Shown here piece by piece: positions 7,297-15,317 of a DNA stretch of 64,000 nucleotides. The notes beneath the pieces are model-generated. The model was not told the DNA's origin, ran no database searches, and was given only the letters and a program-made list of their open reading frames with translations. Origin of the DNA: Nonomuraea sediminis (GTDB taxonomy: Bacteria > Actinomycetota > Actinomycetes > Streptosporangiales > Streptosporangiaceae). Each line of letters opens with the position of its first letter. Within the stretch, counting starts at the first letter, position 1. The stretch spans positions 1 through 64,000 of the forward strand of contig NZ_JAHDTI010000027.1 in assembly GCF_018531495.1 (NCBI RefSeq). The letters are read 5' to 3'. Position numbers and translations under genes: made by a program.

Positions 7297-8717
7297 GGGG
7301 TCACCTCGGTGTGCAGCCGGGAGTGGCGGTAGCCGTACAGGAAGTAGCAGATCAGGCCGACCAGCATCCACACGCCGAAGGCGGCCCAGGTGACCCCGGC
7401 CAGCCCGCCCATGACCAGCAGGCAGAGGAGCGCACCCAGGATCGGCGAGACGGGGAAGAGCGGCACGCGGAAGGTGCGCGGCAGCTCCGGGCTGCGGTAG
7501 CGCAGCACGATCACGCCGATGTTGACGATGAAGAAGGCGAACAGGGTGCCGATGCTGGTGGCCTCGGCCAGCTGGCCCAGCGGGATGAACCCGGCCAGGA
7601 CCGAGATGAAGACCGTCACGATGAGCGTGTTGGCGACGGGCACCTGGCGGCGCGGATTGACCTTCTCGAAGATGCGCGGGATGAGCCCGTCGCGGGACAT
7701 CGCGAACAGGATGCGGGTCTGGCCGTACATGACCGTGAGCACCACGCTGGCGATGGCGATCACCGCGCCGAAGGAGACGATCAGGCCAGGCCAGACCTGG
7801 CCGGTGGCCTTGACCACGATCAGCGACAGGCTGGCCTCGGTGGTCTCCGGATTGAACTCCTGCCAGGGCATCGCGCCGATCGCGGCCACGGAGACCAGGA
7901 CGTAGATGACCGTCACGATCAGCAGCGAGAAGAGGATGGCCAGAGGCAGGTCCCGCTTGGGGTTCTTGGCCTCCTCGCCCGCGGTCGAGGCCGCGTCGAA
8001 GCCGATGTAGGAGAAGAACACCTGCGAGGCGGCCGCCGTGATACCGGCCACGCCCAGCGGCGCGAACGGCGTGAAGTTCCCCGCCTGGAAGGCGGTGAAG
8101 GCAACGACGCAGAAGAAGGCCAGGACCGCCACCTTGATCAGGACGAAGATCGCGTTGGCCGTGGCCGACTCCGACGCTCCGCGCAGCAGCAGCCAGCACG
8201 CCAGCACCACGATGAGGATGGCGGTGAGGTTGATCACGCCGCCCTTGTCGCCGGGGGAGTGGGTGATCGCGTCCGGCAGCTTCCAGCCGAACAGGCCCTC
8301 CAGGAACGAGTTGAGGTACTCGCCCCAGCCGACCGCCACGGCCGCGACCGAGACGGCGTACTCCAGCATCAGGCACCACCCGCACACCCACGCCACGAGC
8401 TCGCCGAGCGTGGCGTAGGCGTAGGAGTACGACGAGCCGGACACCGGGATCGTCCCGGCCAGCTCGGCGTAGGACAGCGCCGAGAACAGCGCCGTGATGG
8501 CGGCCAGCACGAACGACAACACCACCGCCGGCCCCGCCTTCGGCACGGCCTGGCCGAGGATGACGAAGATGCCGGTGCCGAGCGTGGCGCCCACGCTGAA
8601 GAGCGTGAGCTGCCACAGCGTCATCGTGCGGCGCAGTTCGCCGCCCACGCCGTGGCCGCCCTCGGCCACGATCTGCACGGCGGGCTTGGTGCGGAACAGC
8701 CGCTGCGTCATCGTCAT
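7293..8717 (-). CDS. APC-family amino acid permease (cationic amino acid type)
   Basis: 474 residues, about 12 membrane segments. The first begins with the APC signature SVGATLGTGIFVILGQAVPKAGPA; VFFSYIGFDAASTAGEEAKNPKRDLP and MYGQTRILFAMSRDGLIP are typical of cationic amino acid transporters. ATG 8717 overlaps the arcC stop by 4 nt (ATGA), and its own stop overlaps the usp start in the same way. Placement after arcC suggests arginine uptake or ornithine export; substrate is inferred from context only. Confidence 0.92.
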   Translation of the reverse strand: MTMTQRLFRTKPAVQIVAEGGHGVGGELRRTMTLWQLTLFSVGATLGTGIFVILGQAVPKAGPAVVLSFVLAAITALFSALSYAELAGTIPVSGSSYSYAYATLGELVAWVCGWCLMLEYAVSVAAVAVGWGEYLNSFLEGLFGWKLPDAITHSPGDKGGVINLTAILIVVLACWLLLRGASESATANAIFVLIKVAVLAFFCVVAFTAFQAGNFTPFAPLGVAGITAAASQVFFSYIGFDAASTAGEEAKNPKRDLPLAILFSLLIVTVIYVLVSVAAIGAMPWQEFNPETTEASLSLIVVKATGQVWPGLIVSFGAVIAIASVVLTVMYGQTRILFAMSRDGLIPRIFEKVNPRRQVPVANTLIVTVFISVLAGFIPLGQLAEATSIGTLFAFFIVNIGVIVLRYRSPELPRTFRVPLFPVSPILGALLCLLVMGGLAGVTWAAFGVWMLVGLICYFLYGYRHSRLHTEVTP

Positions 8718-9649
8718 AGGGTGCTCGCCAGTGGCCAGGTCGCGCCGGGCGTGACGATCGTGCCGGCCGAGCCCTCCAGGATCTGTTCGGCCTGGTCGAG
8801 CTTGCCGATGGCCGCCATGTCGCCGGTCGTCTCCACGAACCGGCACACCGCTTCCACCTTCGGTCCCATGGAGCCGGCGGGGAAGTCGATGGCGCGCAGT
8901 TCGTGCGGGGTGGTGTGGGCGATCTCGGCCTGCTGCGGGGTGCCGAAGTCCCTCATGACCCGCGGCACGTCGGTCAGGATCAGGAACGCGTCGCACTCCA
9001 GCGCCTCGGCCAGCATCGAGGCGGTCAGGTCCTTGTCGATGACGGCCTCCACTCCGGCCAGGCGGCCCTGCGCGTCGCGGATGACGGGCACGCCGCCGCC
9101 GCCCCCGGCGATCACGACGACGCCGTCACGGACCATCTTGCGGATCAGCCGGGTCTCCACCACGCGCTGCGGAGTGGGGGAGGGCACCACGCGGCGCCAG
9201 TACTGGCCGTCGGGCTTGACCGTCCAGCCGTACTCCTCGGCCAGCTTCTCGGCCTCGCTCTGGTCGTAGACCTGCCCGACGAACTTGGTCGGGTTGTCGA
9301 AGGCGGGGTCGACGGCCGAGACCAGCGTCTGGGTGACCATGGCCGTCACCTGGCGGCCCGGCAGGGCGTTCTGCAGCGACTGCAGCATCCAGTAGCCGAT
9401 CATGCCCTGCGTCTCGGCGCCGATGGTGTCCAGCGGGTACGGCTTGGTCAGGTTCTGGTCGCTGGTGCTCTCCAGCGCCAGCACGCCGACCTGTGGACCG
9501 TTCCCGTGTGTGATGATCAGCTCGTGCTTCTCGGCCAGCTTGGCCAGCGTCTTGACCGCGACGGCGACGTTGGCGATCTGGTTCTCCGCGTCCGGCTTCT
9601 GCCCGCGCTCGAGCAGTGCATTGCCCCCCAGGGCGACGATCACGCGCAT
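8714..9649 (-). CDS. arcC: Carbamate kinase
   Basis: 311 residues. It transfers phosphate from carbamoyl phosphate to ADP, the ATP-yielding last step of the arginine deiminase pathway. Family motifs: N-terminal VIVALGGNALL, THGNGPQVG, VVIAGGGGGVPV, IDKDL and the C-terminal GSMGPKVEA. ATG 9649 puts the first strand at residue 2, as in the family; arcB ends 5 nt upstream. The downstream permease start overlaps the stop. Full length with all key motifs. Confidence 0.97.
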   Translation of the reverse strand: MRVIVALGGNALLERGQKPDAENQIANVAVAVKTLAKLAEKHELIITHGNGPQVGVLALESTSDQNLTKPYPLDTIGAETQGMIGYWMLQSLQNALPGRQVTAMVTQTLVSAVDPAFDNPTKFVGQVYDQSEAEKLAEEYGWTVKPDGQYWRRVVPSPTPQRVVETRLIRKMVRDGVVVIAGGGGGVPVIRDAQGRLAGVEAVIDKDLTASMLAEALECDAFLILTDVPRVMRDFGTPQQAEIAHTTPHELRAIDFPAGSMGPKVEAVCRFVETTGDMAAIGKLDQAEQILEGSAGTIVTPGATWPLASTL

Positions 9650-9654
9650 CGCGA

Positions 9655-10659
9655 TCAGTCCCCCAGGGTGGCCACCATGATGGCCTTGATCGTGTGCATG
9701 CGGTTCTCTGCCTCGTCGAAGACGATCGAGCGGGACGACTCGAAGACCGACTCGGTCACCTCGAGCGCGTCGAGCCCGGTCTTCTCGTAGATCTCCTCGC
9801 CCACCTTGGTCTCCCTGTTGTGGAAGGCGGGCAGGCAGTGCATGAACTTCACCCGGGGGTTGCCGGTGGCCTTGATCACCTTGTCGTTGACCTGGTACGG
9901 CAGGAGCAGCTTGATCCGCTCGTCCCACACCGACGCGGGCTCGCCCATCGAGACCCACACGTCGGTGTAGAGGAAGTCGACGCCCTTGACGCCCTTGGCC
10001 AGGTCGTCGGTGATGGTGATCGTGGCGCCGGTCTCCTTGGCCAGGTCCTTGGCGGGCTTGACCACCATCTTCGCGTCGGGCTGCAGCTTCTTGGGCGAGA
10101 CCAGGCGCACGTCCATGCCGAACATGGCCCCGGTGACCAGCAGCGAGTGGCCCATGTTGTTGCGCGCGTCGCCGAGGTAGGCGAAGGAGACCTGGTTCAG
10201 CGGCTTGTCGCTGTGCTCCTCCATGGTGAGCATGTCGGCCAGCATCTGCGTGGGGTGCCACTCGTCGGTCAGCCCGTTCCACACGGGCACCCCCGAGTAC
10301 TGCGCCAGCTCCTCGACGTTGGCCTGCTTGCTGCCGCGGTACTCGATCCCGTCGAACATCCGCCCGAGCACCCGCGCGGTGTCCTTGAACGACTCCTTGT
10401 GCCCGATCTGCGACCCGGACGGGTCGAGGTAGGTCACGTGCGCGCCCTGGTCGTGCGCGGCGACCTCGAACGCGCACCGGGTGCGCGTCGAGGTCTTCTC
10501 GAAGATGAGCGCGATGTTCTTGCCCGTGAGCCGCTGCTGCTCGATCCCGGCGTACTTGGCCGCCTTCAGATCGGCCGACAGCCGCAGCAGGTAGCCGAAC
10601 TCCGCCGGCGTGAAGTCCAGCTCCTTCAGGAAGCTGCGGTTGCGCAGGTTGAACGCCAT
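9655..10659 (-). CDS. arcB: Ornithine carbamoyltransferase, catabolic
   Basis: 334 residues. Converts citrulline and phosphate to ornithine and carbamoyl phosphate in the arginine deiminase pathway. Carbamoyl-phosphate motif STRTR (near residue 55), HPTQ, the DARNNMGHS segment and the ornithine-binding HCLPAFH are all present. The longer (about 334 residue) form and its place between arcA and arcC favour the catabolic enzyme over biosynthetic argF. ATG 10659; the gene starts 25 nt after the arcA stop. Confidence 0.96.
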   Translation of the reverse strand: MAFNLRNRSFLKELDFTPAEFGYLLRLSADLKAAKYAGIEQQRLTGKNIALIFEKTSTRTRCAFEVAAHDQGAHVTYLDPSGSQIGHKESFKDTARVLGRMFDGIEYRGSKQANVEELAQYSGVPVWNGLTDEWHPTQMLADMLTMEEHSDKPLNQVSFAYLGDARNNMGHSLLVTGAMFGMDVRLVSPKKLQPDAKMVVKPAKDLAKETGATITITDDLAKGVKGVDFLYTDVWVSMGEPASVWDERIKLLLPYQVNDKVIKATGNPRVKFMHCLPAFHNRETKVGEEIYEKTGLDALEVTESVFESSRSIVFDEAENRMHTIKAIMVATLGD

Positions 10660-10684
10660 GACGATTTCCCCCGATGGAATGTCG

Positions 10685-11929
10685 CTAGATGCCGGCGCGC
10701 TCGAGCGGGCAGCTCATGCAGCGCGGCCCGCCGCGGCCCCTGCCCAGCTCGCTGCCCCTGATCGTGATGACCTCGATGCCGTTGTCGCGCAGGAAGTTGT
10801 TGGTCGTGGTGTTGCGCTCGTAGGCGACGACCACGCCCGGCTCGATGGCCAGCACGTTGCACCCGTCGTCCCACTGCTCCCGTTCGGCGGCGAACACGTC
10901 CTGCGTGGCGGTCAGGACCTTGATGTCGTCCAGGTCGAGCGCCTTGGCGATGGCCTTGTGCATGTCCTCGGCCGGGTGGTCGGTGACCTTGAGCTCCTTC
11001 TCGGTGTCACCGGGCTCGATCGTGTACGACGGCAGCATCCCCAGCCCGGCGTACTTGGTGAACACGCCCACGTCCACGTTGGTCATGACCGTGTCCAGGT
11101 GCATGAACGCCCGGGCCTTGGGCATGTTGAGCGCCACGATCTTCTTGGCGCCGCCGGACCTGAACAGGTTCTGCGCGAGCATCTCGACGGCCTGCGGCTG
11201 GGTGCGCTCGCTCATGCCGATCAGTACGGCGCCGCGGCCGATGACCAGCACGTCGCCGCCCTCCATCGTGGCCGGCGCGACCGCGGTGCCGGGCATCCAG
11301 ACATTGAACCCGCCCGTTTCCGGCTTGCCGAACCCCGAGGCGAACGTCGGGTGGTAGCGGTAGACGGCCTCCAGGTTCACCGTCTCGGCCTGCCGTGCCT
11401 TCTTGCGCATCGCGTTGATCGAGACACCGTTGTAGATCCAGCACGAGGTGTCGCGGGTGAACAGGTGGTTGGGCAGCGGAGGCAGGATGAAGTCCTCCGG
11501 GTCGAGCGCGTGGTAGGCCACGCTCTTGGGGTCGACGCCGTACTCCATGATCTCGGCCTTGGTGATGCCGCCGGTCAGGAACTGCTGCAGCTTGGCCGAG
11601 GGCATGGCGTCCAGCGCGTTGCGGATGGCGTCGGTGGCCAGCGGACCCATGAAGCGCTCGTCGATCACGTGCTCCAGCACGTGCTTGCGCGCATCGGGGA
11701 TGTCGAGGGTCTCGCGGAGCAGGTCGGCCAGCATGTACACCTTGATGCCGCGATCGCGCAGCACCTGCTGCCACTCCTCGTGTTCCTCCAGGGCCCGCTG
11801 GACCCACAGGACGTCGTCGAAGAGGAACTCGTCCTTGTTGGTGGGGGTGAGCCGCTTGAGCGCCAGCTCGGGCTTGTGCAGCATCACCTGGTGGAGCCTG
11901 CCCACCTCGGAATCGACGTGAAAAGTCAT
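10685..11929 (-). CDS. arcA: Arginine deiminase
   Basis: 414 residues. Hydrolyses arginine to citrulline and ammonia, the first step of the pathway. Catalytic landmarks: FTRD (near residue 160), EGGDVLV, the HLDT motif (His near 275) and the C-terminal nucleophile in GPRCMSCPLER. Start is ATG 11929, 6 nt after the stop of the upstream permease, so the genes are co-transcribed. Length and motifs are complete. Confidence 0.98.
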   Translation of the reverse strand: MTFHVDSEVGRLHQVMLHKPELALKRLTPTNKDEFLFDDVLWVQRALEEHEEWQQVLRDRGIKVYMLADLLRETLDIPDARKHVLEHVIDERFMGPLATDAIRNALDAMPSAKLQQFLTGGITKAEIMEYGVDPKSVAYHALDPEDFILPPLPNHLFTRDTSCWIYNGVSINAMRKKARQAETVNLEAVYRYHPTFASGFGKPETGGFNVWMPGTAVAPATMEGGDVLVIGRGAVLIGMSERTQPQAVEMLAQNLFRSGGAKKIVALNMPKARAFMHLDTVMTNVDVGVFTKYAGLGMLPSYTIEPGDTEKELKVTDHPAEDMHKAIAKALDLDDIKVLTATQDVFAAEREQWDDGCNVLAIEPGVVVAYERNTTTNNFLRDNGIEVITIRGSELGRGRGGPRCMSCPLERAGI

Positions 11930-11935
11930 TGCTCA

Positions 11936-13333
11936 TTATCCCCTTTGAAGCTCTCGCGGCCCGAATTCGTTGCGCCGTGATTTCACCCAGATGTAGACAG
12001 GGACCCCGACGAGCAGCATCAGCGTGCCGCCGAGCACGGCCTCGGCCCCCGAGCCGTAGGCCATCCAGAACGCGAACAGCAGCGCGATCGTGGCGATGGT
12101 CATGTCGCGGGCCAGGCGTTTCACCTGGACCTTGCGCCCCTCGGTGACCAGCCAGAAGATCTGGGCCGCCGCGGAGAAGAAGTACGGGATGACGGTGGTG
12201 AACGAGGCGAGCAGCACGATCGTGTTGAACGCGTTCTCCGAGGCGTACCCCAGCAGCAGCATCACCGAGGTCAGGACGGTGCCGACCAGGATGCCCGCGG
12301 CGGGCACGCCACGGCCGGAGATGCGGCCGAAGGCCGTGGGGAACATGCCGTCCTTGGCCGCGGCCATCGGCATCTCGGCCACCAGCATGGTCCAGCCGTT
12401 GAGCGCGCCGATGCCGGAGGCGATGGCGCAGGCGGCCATGATGACGCCCCAGATCGTGCCGCCGAACATGTGGTTGAGCGCGTCGGCGAACGGCGCGTTC
12501 GACTTGACCAGTTGGTCGTGCGGCACGGTGCCCATGACCGCGATGGTGCTCAGCATGTACAGGACCGCGCAGGCCAGCACGCCGATGACGCTCGCCTTGC
12601 CGATGTTGCGAGCCGGGTCCTTGATCTTCTCCGCGGCGATCGCGACGCTCTCGACGCCCGAGTAGATGAACAGCGCCACGGCTCCGGCCAGGGAGATGGC
12701 CCCGATCACGTTCCCGCCGGTGGCGTTGAAGGCGCCGAAGTTGGCCCATTCGATGAAGAACAGCCCGACGACGGCCACGAACAGCAGCGGCACGAACTTC
12801 AGAATCGTGGTGACGATCTGGAAGGACGCCATGTTCCTGGCGCCCGCGAGGTTGACCAGCGCCGGGATCCAGATCCCGACGAGGCCGATGATGATGGCCG
12901 TGCCGGTGCCGCCCCAGTCCAGGCCGAAGACCTGCTTGGCGAAGTACTGCACGTAACCCACCCAGGCCACGGCGATGGCGGCGTTGCCGATCCACGCGGT
13001 CAGCCAGAACGACCAGGCGTTCCAGAAGCCGGCGAACTCGCCGAAGGCGTCGCGCGCGTAGGCGTAGGGGCCGCCGGCCGCCGGCACACGCGCCCCGAGC
13101 CTGCCGAAGACGACCGCCATCGCGATCGCCCCGATGGTGACCAGGCCCATGGAGATCAGGCTCACCCAGCCGAACGCGGCCAGCGAGGCGGGCAGCAGGA
13201 AGATCCCGGTGCCGACGACGTTCCCGATGACCAGGGCGATGGCGGCGCCCAGCCCCAGGCCGCCTTTGGCGGGTACGGTCTCGGTCGGCGCCGCGGTCGT
13301 CACGCCGCCCTCAGGCGGCCGTGGTCCCCCCAT
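11936..13333 (-). CDS. APC-family permease, probable arginine/ornithine exchanger
   Basis: 465 residues, about 12 transmembrane helices, opening with the APC signature IGNVVGTGIFLLPASLAAFG after a short charged tail. YSGVESVAIAAEKIKDPARN is the loop typical of ArcD/AdiC-like exchangers. It is the first gene of the arginine deiminase operon, where an arginine/ornithine antiporter is expected, so exchange is the favoured role. ATG 13333 has a strong GGGGGGAG Shine-Dalgarno about 6 nt upstream. The operon has a second, distinct APC permease after arcC. Confidence 0.92.
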   Translation of the reverse strand: MGGPRPPEGGVTTAAPTETVPAKGGLGLGAAIALVIGNVVGTGIFLLPASLAAFGWVSLISMGLVTIGAIAMAVVFGRLGARVPAAGGPYAYARDAFGEFAGFWNAWSFWLTAWIGNAAIAVAWVGYVQYFAKQVFGLDWGGTGTAIIIGLVGIWIPALVNLAGARNMASFQIVTTILKFVPLLFVAVVGLFFIEWANFGAFNATGGNVIGAISLAGAVALFIYSGVESVAIAAEKIKDPARNIGKASVIGVLACAVLYMLSTIAVMGTVPHDQLVKSNAPFADALNHMFGGTIWGVIMAACAIASGIGALNGWTMLVAEMPMAAAKDGMFPTAFGRISGRGVPAAGILVGTVLTSVMLLLGYASENAFNTIVLLASFTTVIPYFFSAAAQIFWLVTEGRKVQVKRLARDMTIATIALLFAFWMAYGSGAEAVLGGTLMLLVGVPVYIWVKSRRNEFGPRELQRG

Positions 13334-13416
13334 GTCTGCTCCCCCCGAACCGCATGCTGACGACAGTCGGTGAGGTGCCCATCACAGGGGGCGTTGACAC
13401 GAAGCTTGTCCGGAAA
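13334..13416 (-). promoter_or_regulatory. arc operon upstream region
   Basis: This 83-bp gap must carry the arc operon promoter unless transcription enters from the DUF3040-like gene. Besides the Shine-Dalgarno, the only symmetry seen is GTGA-N8-TCAC (13370-13385), a dyad with CRP/FNR-like half sites but spacing two bases longer than the usual N6. No convincing -10/-35 pair was found. Confidence 0.35.
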
Positions 13417-13659
13417 TTACCTGATAGCGGGGTGCGAGACGGTGCCGGATGACCCGGACATGAGCAGAGTGAGGGCGAACACGGCAAGACACAGCGCGAT
13501 GAGCAGGATCGGCCAGTTTTCCCGGCCTGACGGGATGCGCTCGGCCGTCACGGCACCGCTGCCGTGCTCGGACAGATCGCGGGCCAGCGCGGGATCCTCG
13601 GAGGTGATCTGGCGCGCGATCGCGGCCAGGGCGGACTTCTCGCGTGCGGACAACGCCAT
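13417..13659 (-). CDS. Small DUF3040-like membrane protein
   Basis: 80 residues. A basic helical N-terminus (MALSAREKSALAAIARQITSE) resembles the start of DUF3040 proteins, and one transmembrane helix (WPILLIALCLAVFALTLLM) lies at about residues 49-67. Role unknown; DUF3040 proteins are small membrane proteins of actinobacteria. ATG 13659 has GGGAGG about 6 nt upstream. The gene has its own strong promoter, so it is probably not merely a read-through product of the gamma-subunit gene. Confidence 0.8.
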   Translation of the reverse strand: MALSAREKSALAAIARQITSEDPALARDLSEHGSGAVTAERIPSGRENWPILLIALCLAVFALTLLMSGSSGTVSHPAIR

Positions 13660-13682
13660 GATGAACCTCCCTCGAGAGACTT

Positions 13683-13719
13683 GAGGGAGGTTTTATACCT
13701 TTTTGTCGTGTTTTGCCAA
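13683..13719 (-). promoter_or_regulatory. Strong promoter of the DUF3040-like gene
   Basis: On the minus strand TTGGCA (13714-13719), a 16-bp spacer and TATAAA (13692-13697) form a near-consensus vegetative promoter, unusually AT-rich for this window. Transcription should begin near 13685, inside an inverted repeat CCTCCCTC/GAGGGAGG (13666-13673 and 13683-13690) that also contains the Shine-Dalgarno. The repeat could be an operator or could mask the ribosome site. Confidence 0.75.
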
Positions 13720-13723
13720 ATCC

Positions 13724-14635
13724 TCAGTGATGCTTGAGCGCCTCCACGCCGCCCACGATCTCGTTGATCTCGGTGGTGATGTCCGCCTGCCGCGCCTCGT
13801 TGGCCTGCCTGGTCAGGGTCTCGATCAGCTCGTGGGCGTTGTCCGTCGCCGACGTCATGGCCGTACGGCGGGCCGCCCACTCCGAGGCCGCGGACGAGAG
13901 CAGCATGTACCAGATCCGCGACCGCACGTACTTGCGCAGCATCGCGTCGAGCACGGCCTCGGGCGTCGGGTCGAACTCGTAGGGCGCCTTCGGCGCCGCG
14001 CCCTCCTCGTCGCCCTGTTCCTCGGACAGCTCCTCCACCACCATCAGCGGCAGGATCCTGTGCACCGTCGTGCGCTGCGTCAGCATCGTCACGAACTCGG
14101 TGTAGATCACGTGCACCTCGCCCACGCCACCCTCGCGGGTCGGCGTGTCGAAGGCGTCGATGAGCGTCTGCCCGATCTCGGCCGCCGTGGCGTAGTCCGG
14201 CTGGCCGCTGACGCCCGTCCACTCCCCGGCCACGGGCCGGCCGCGGAAGCGGCACCAGTCCACGCCCTTGGTGCCGACCACGTAGAGCGTCGGCTCCTTG
14301 TTCTGCTCGCGCAGCAGCGCGCCCAGGGCCTGGCCCTGCCGGACCACGTTGTGGTTGTAGCCGCCGCAGAAGCCCCGGTCGCTGGTGACCAGCAACACCG
14401 CCACCCGCGAGGCGTCGGGCCGCACGTTCAGCAGCGCGTGGTTCATCCGCATCCGGTGGCTGAGCAGCAGCGTGACCGTCTTGGAGATCTCCCTGCTGTA
14501 CGGCTCGGCCTCCGCGGCCCTGTCCCTGGCCTTGCCCACCCGCGAGGACGCGATGAGCTCCTGGGCGCGCGTGATTTTCGCGGTGGACCTGACCGATCGG
14601 ATCCTCTGGCGGATCTGACGAAGTTGTGCGCCCAC
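13724..14635 (-). CDS. Stand-alone F1 ATP synthase gamma-subunit homologue
   Basis: 303 residues, full length for AtpG, the rotor shaft of F1. N-terminal coiled coil VGAQLRQIRQRIRSVRSTAKITRAQ, central VTSDRGFCGGYN, and C-terminal helix ending ITTEINEIVGGVEALKHH match the family. Start GTG 14635 is preferred because family members begin with GAQLR and a GGGGGG tract lies about 7 nt upstream; an upstream in-frame extension is not credible. No other ATP synthase subunit lies nearby: it sits alone, divergent from pyrR. It is either a second gamma paralogue or a relocated atpG. The conserved ITRAMELIA string reads ITRAQELIA here. Confidence 0.88.
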   Translation of the reverse strand: MGAQLRQIRQRIRSVRSTAKITRAQELIASSRVGKARDRAAEAEPYSREISKTVTLLLSHRMRMNHALLNVRPDASRVAVLLVTSDRGFCGGYNHNVVRQGQALGALLREQNKEPTLYVVGTKGVDWCRFRGRPVAGEWTGVSGQPDYATAAEIGQTLIDAFDTPTREGGVGEVHVIYTEFVTMLTQRTTVHRILPLMVVEELSEEQGDEEGAAPKAPYEFDPTPEAVLDAMLRKYVRSRIWYMLLSSAASEWAARRTAMTSATDNAHELIETLTRQANEARQADITTEINEIVGGVEALKHH

Positions 14636-14736
14636 GGTAACCCCCCGACTACAACGTGTGCACCACACCGTAGCGCCCCGCCGTACCCCTCCGCGTTCTG
14701 GCTGGTAGCGCCTGGTACTGTGTGTCCCGACCACAG

Positions 14737-14769
14737 CCCTTTAAGACCCGTCCCGTGAGGCGGGAAAGG
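14737..14769 (+). promoter_or_regulatory. PyrR-binding hairpin in the pyr leader
   Basis: An outer stem CCTTT (14737-14741)/AAAGG (14765-14769) and inner stem CCCG (14746-14749)/CGGG (14761-14764) present the loop TCCCGTGAGG (14750-14759), an exact match to the PyrR recognition sequence UCCNGNGAGG. The 3' arm is part of the pyrR Shine-Dalgarno (AAAGGTGGTGAG). Binding of PyrR with UMP would therefore hide the ribosome site, the translational mode known from mycobacteria rather than Bacillus attenuation. A possible -10 is TACTGT (14715-14720). Confidence 0.9.
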
Positions 14770-14783
14770 TGGTGAGATACCTC

Positions 14784-15317
14784 ATGTCCGACTCCAGGGC
14801 CGTCCTCGAAGGCCCGGACATCCATCGCGCACTGACGCGCATCGCGCACGAGATCCTCGAGCGCACCAAGGGCGCCGACGGCGTCGTCCTCCTCGGTATT
14901 CCTACCCGCGGCGCCACGCTGGCACGCCGCCTGGGTGACCGGATCGAGCAGTTCGAAGGCGTGAAGATCCCCGTCGGCTCGATCGACATCACGATGTACC
15001 GGGACGACCTGCGCCTCAAGCCCGCCCGCCCGCTCGGCCACACCGAGCTGCCGCCCGACGGCATCGACGGCAAGACCGTGGTCCTGGTCGACGACGTCCT
15101 CTACTCCGGCCGCACCGTGCGCGCCGCGCTGGACGCGCTCAACGACCTGGGCCGCCCGACCTCCGTGCAACTGGCCACGCTGGTCGACAGGGGGCACCGC
15201 GAGCTGCCCATCCGCGCCGACTACGTCGGCAAGAACCTGCCGACCGCCAAGAGCGAGAAGGTCAAGGTCTTCCTGCAGGAGACCGACGGGCGCGACGCAG
15301 TGGAGCTGATCAAGTGA
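14784..15317 (+). CDS. pyrR: Pyrimidine operon regulator PyrR
   Basis: 177 residues of type I phosphoribosyltransferase fold: an RNA-binding regulator of pyr mRNA with some uracil phosphoribosyltransferase activity. The PRPP motif VVLVDDVLYSGRT (near residue 100) and LLGIPTRGATLARRL near residue 36 are diagnostic. ATG 14784 is chosen with AAAGGTGGTGAG about 9 nt upstream; two in-frame GTGs at 14769 and 14772 lie within that Shine-Dalgarno. It heads the pyr operon and its own leader carries the PyrR site. Confidence 0.96.
   Translation: MSDSRAVLEGPDIHRALTRIAHEILERTKGADGVVLLGIPTRGATLARRLGDRIEQFEGVKIPVGSIDITMYRDDLRLKPARPLGHTELPPDGIDGKTVVLVDDVLYSGRTVRAALDALNDLGRPTSVQLATLVDRGHRELPIRADYVGKNLPTAKSEKVKVFLQETDGRDAVELIK

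Noticed and set aside
6418..8616. A 732-codon minus-strand frame covering the usp gene and part of the permease
   Set aside because: Only the last 292 codons are usp; the rest is a shadow of the permease in another frame.
12470..13360. Plus-strand frames antisense to the arc permease
   Set aside because: Asp/Gly/Arg/His-rich mirror translations of membrane protein codons; typical shadow frames.
13394..13422. TTGACA followed 17 bp later by TTACCT on the plus strand
   Set aside because: Would read antisense into the DUF3040-like gene with no target gene; weak -10, likely chance.
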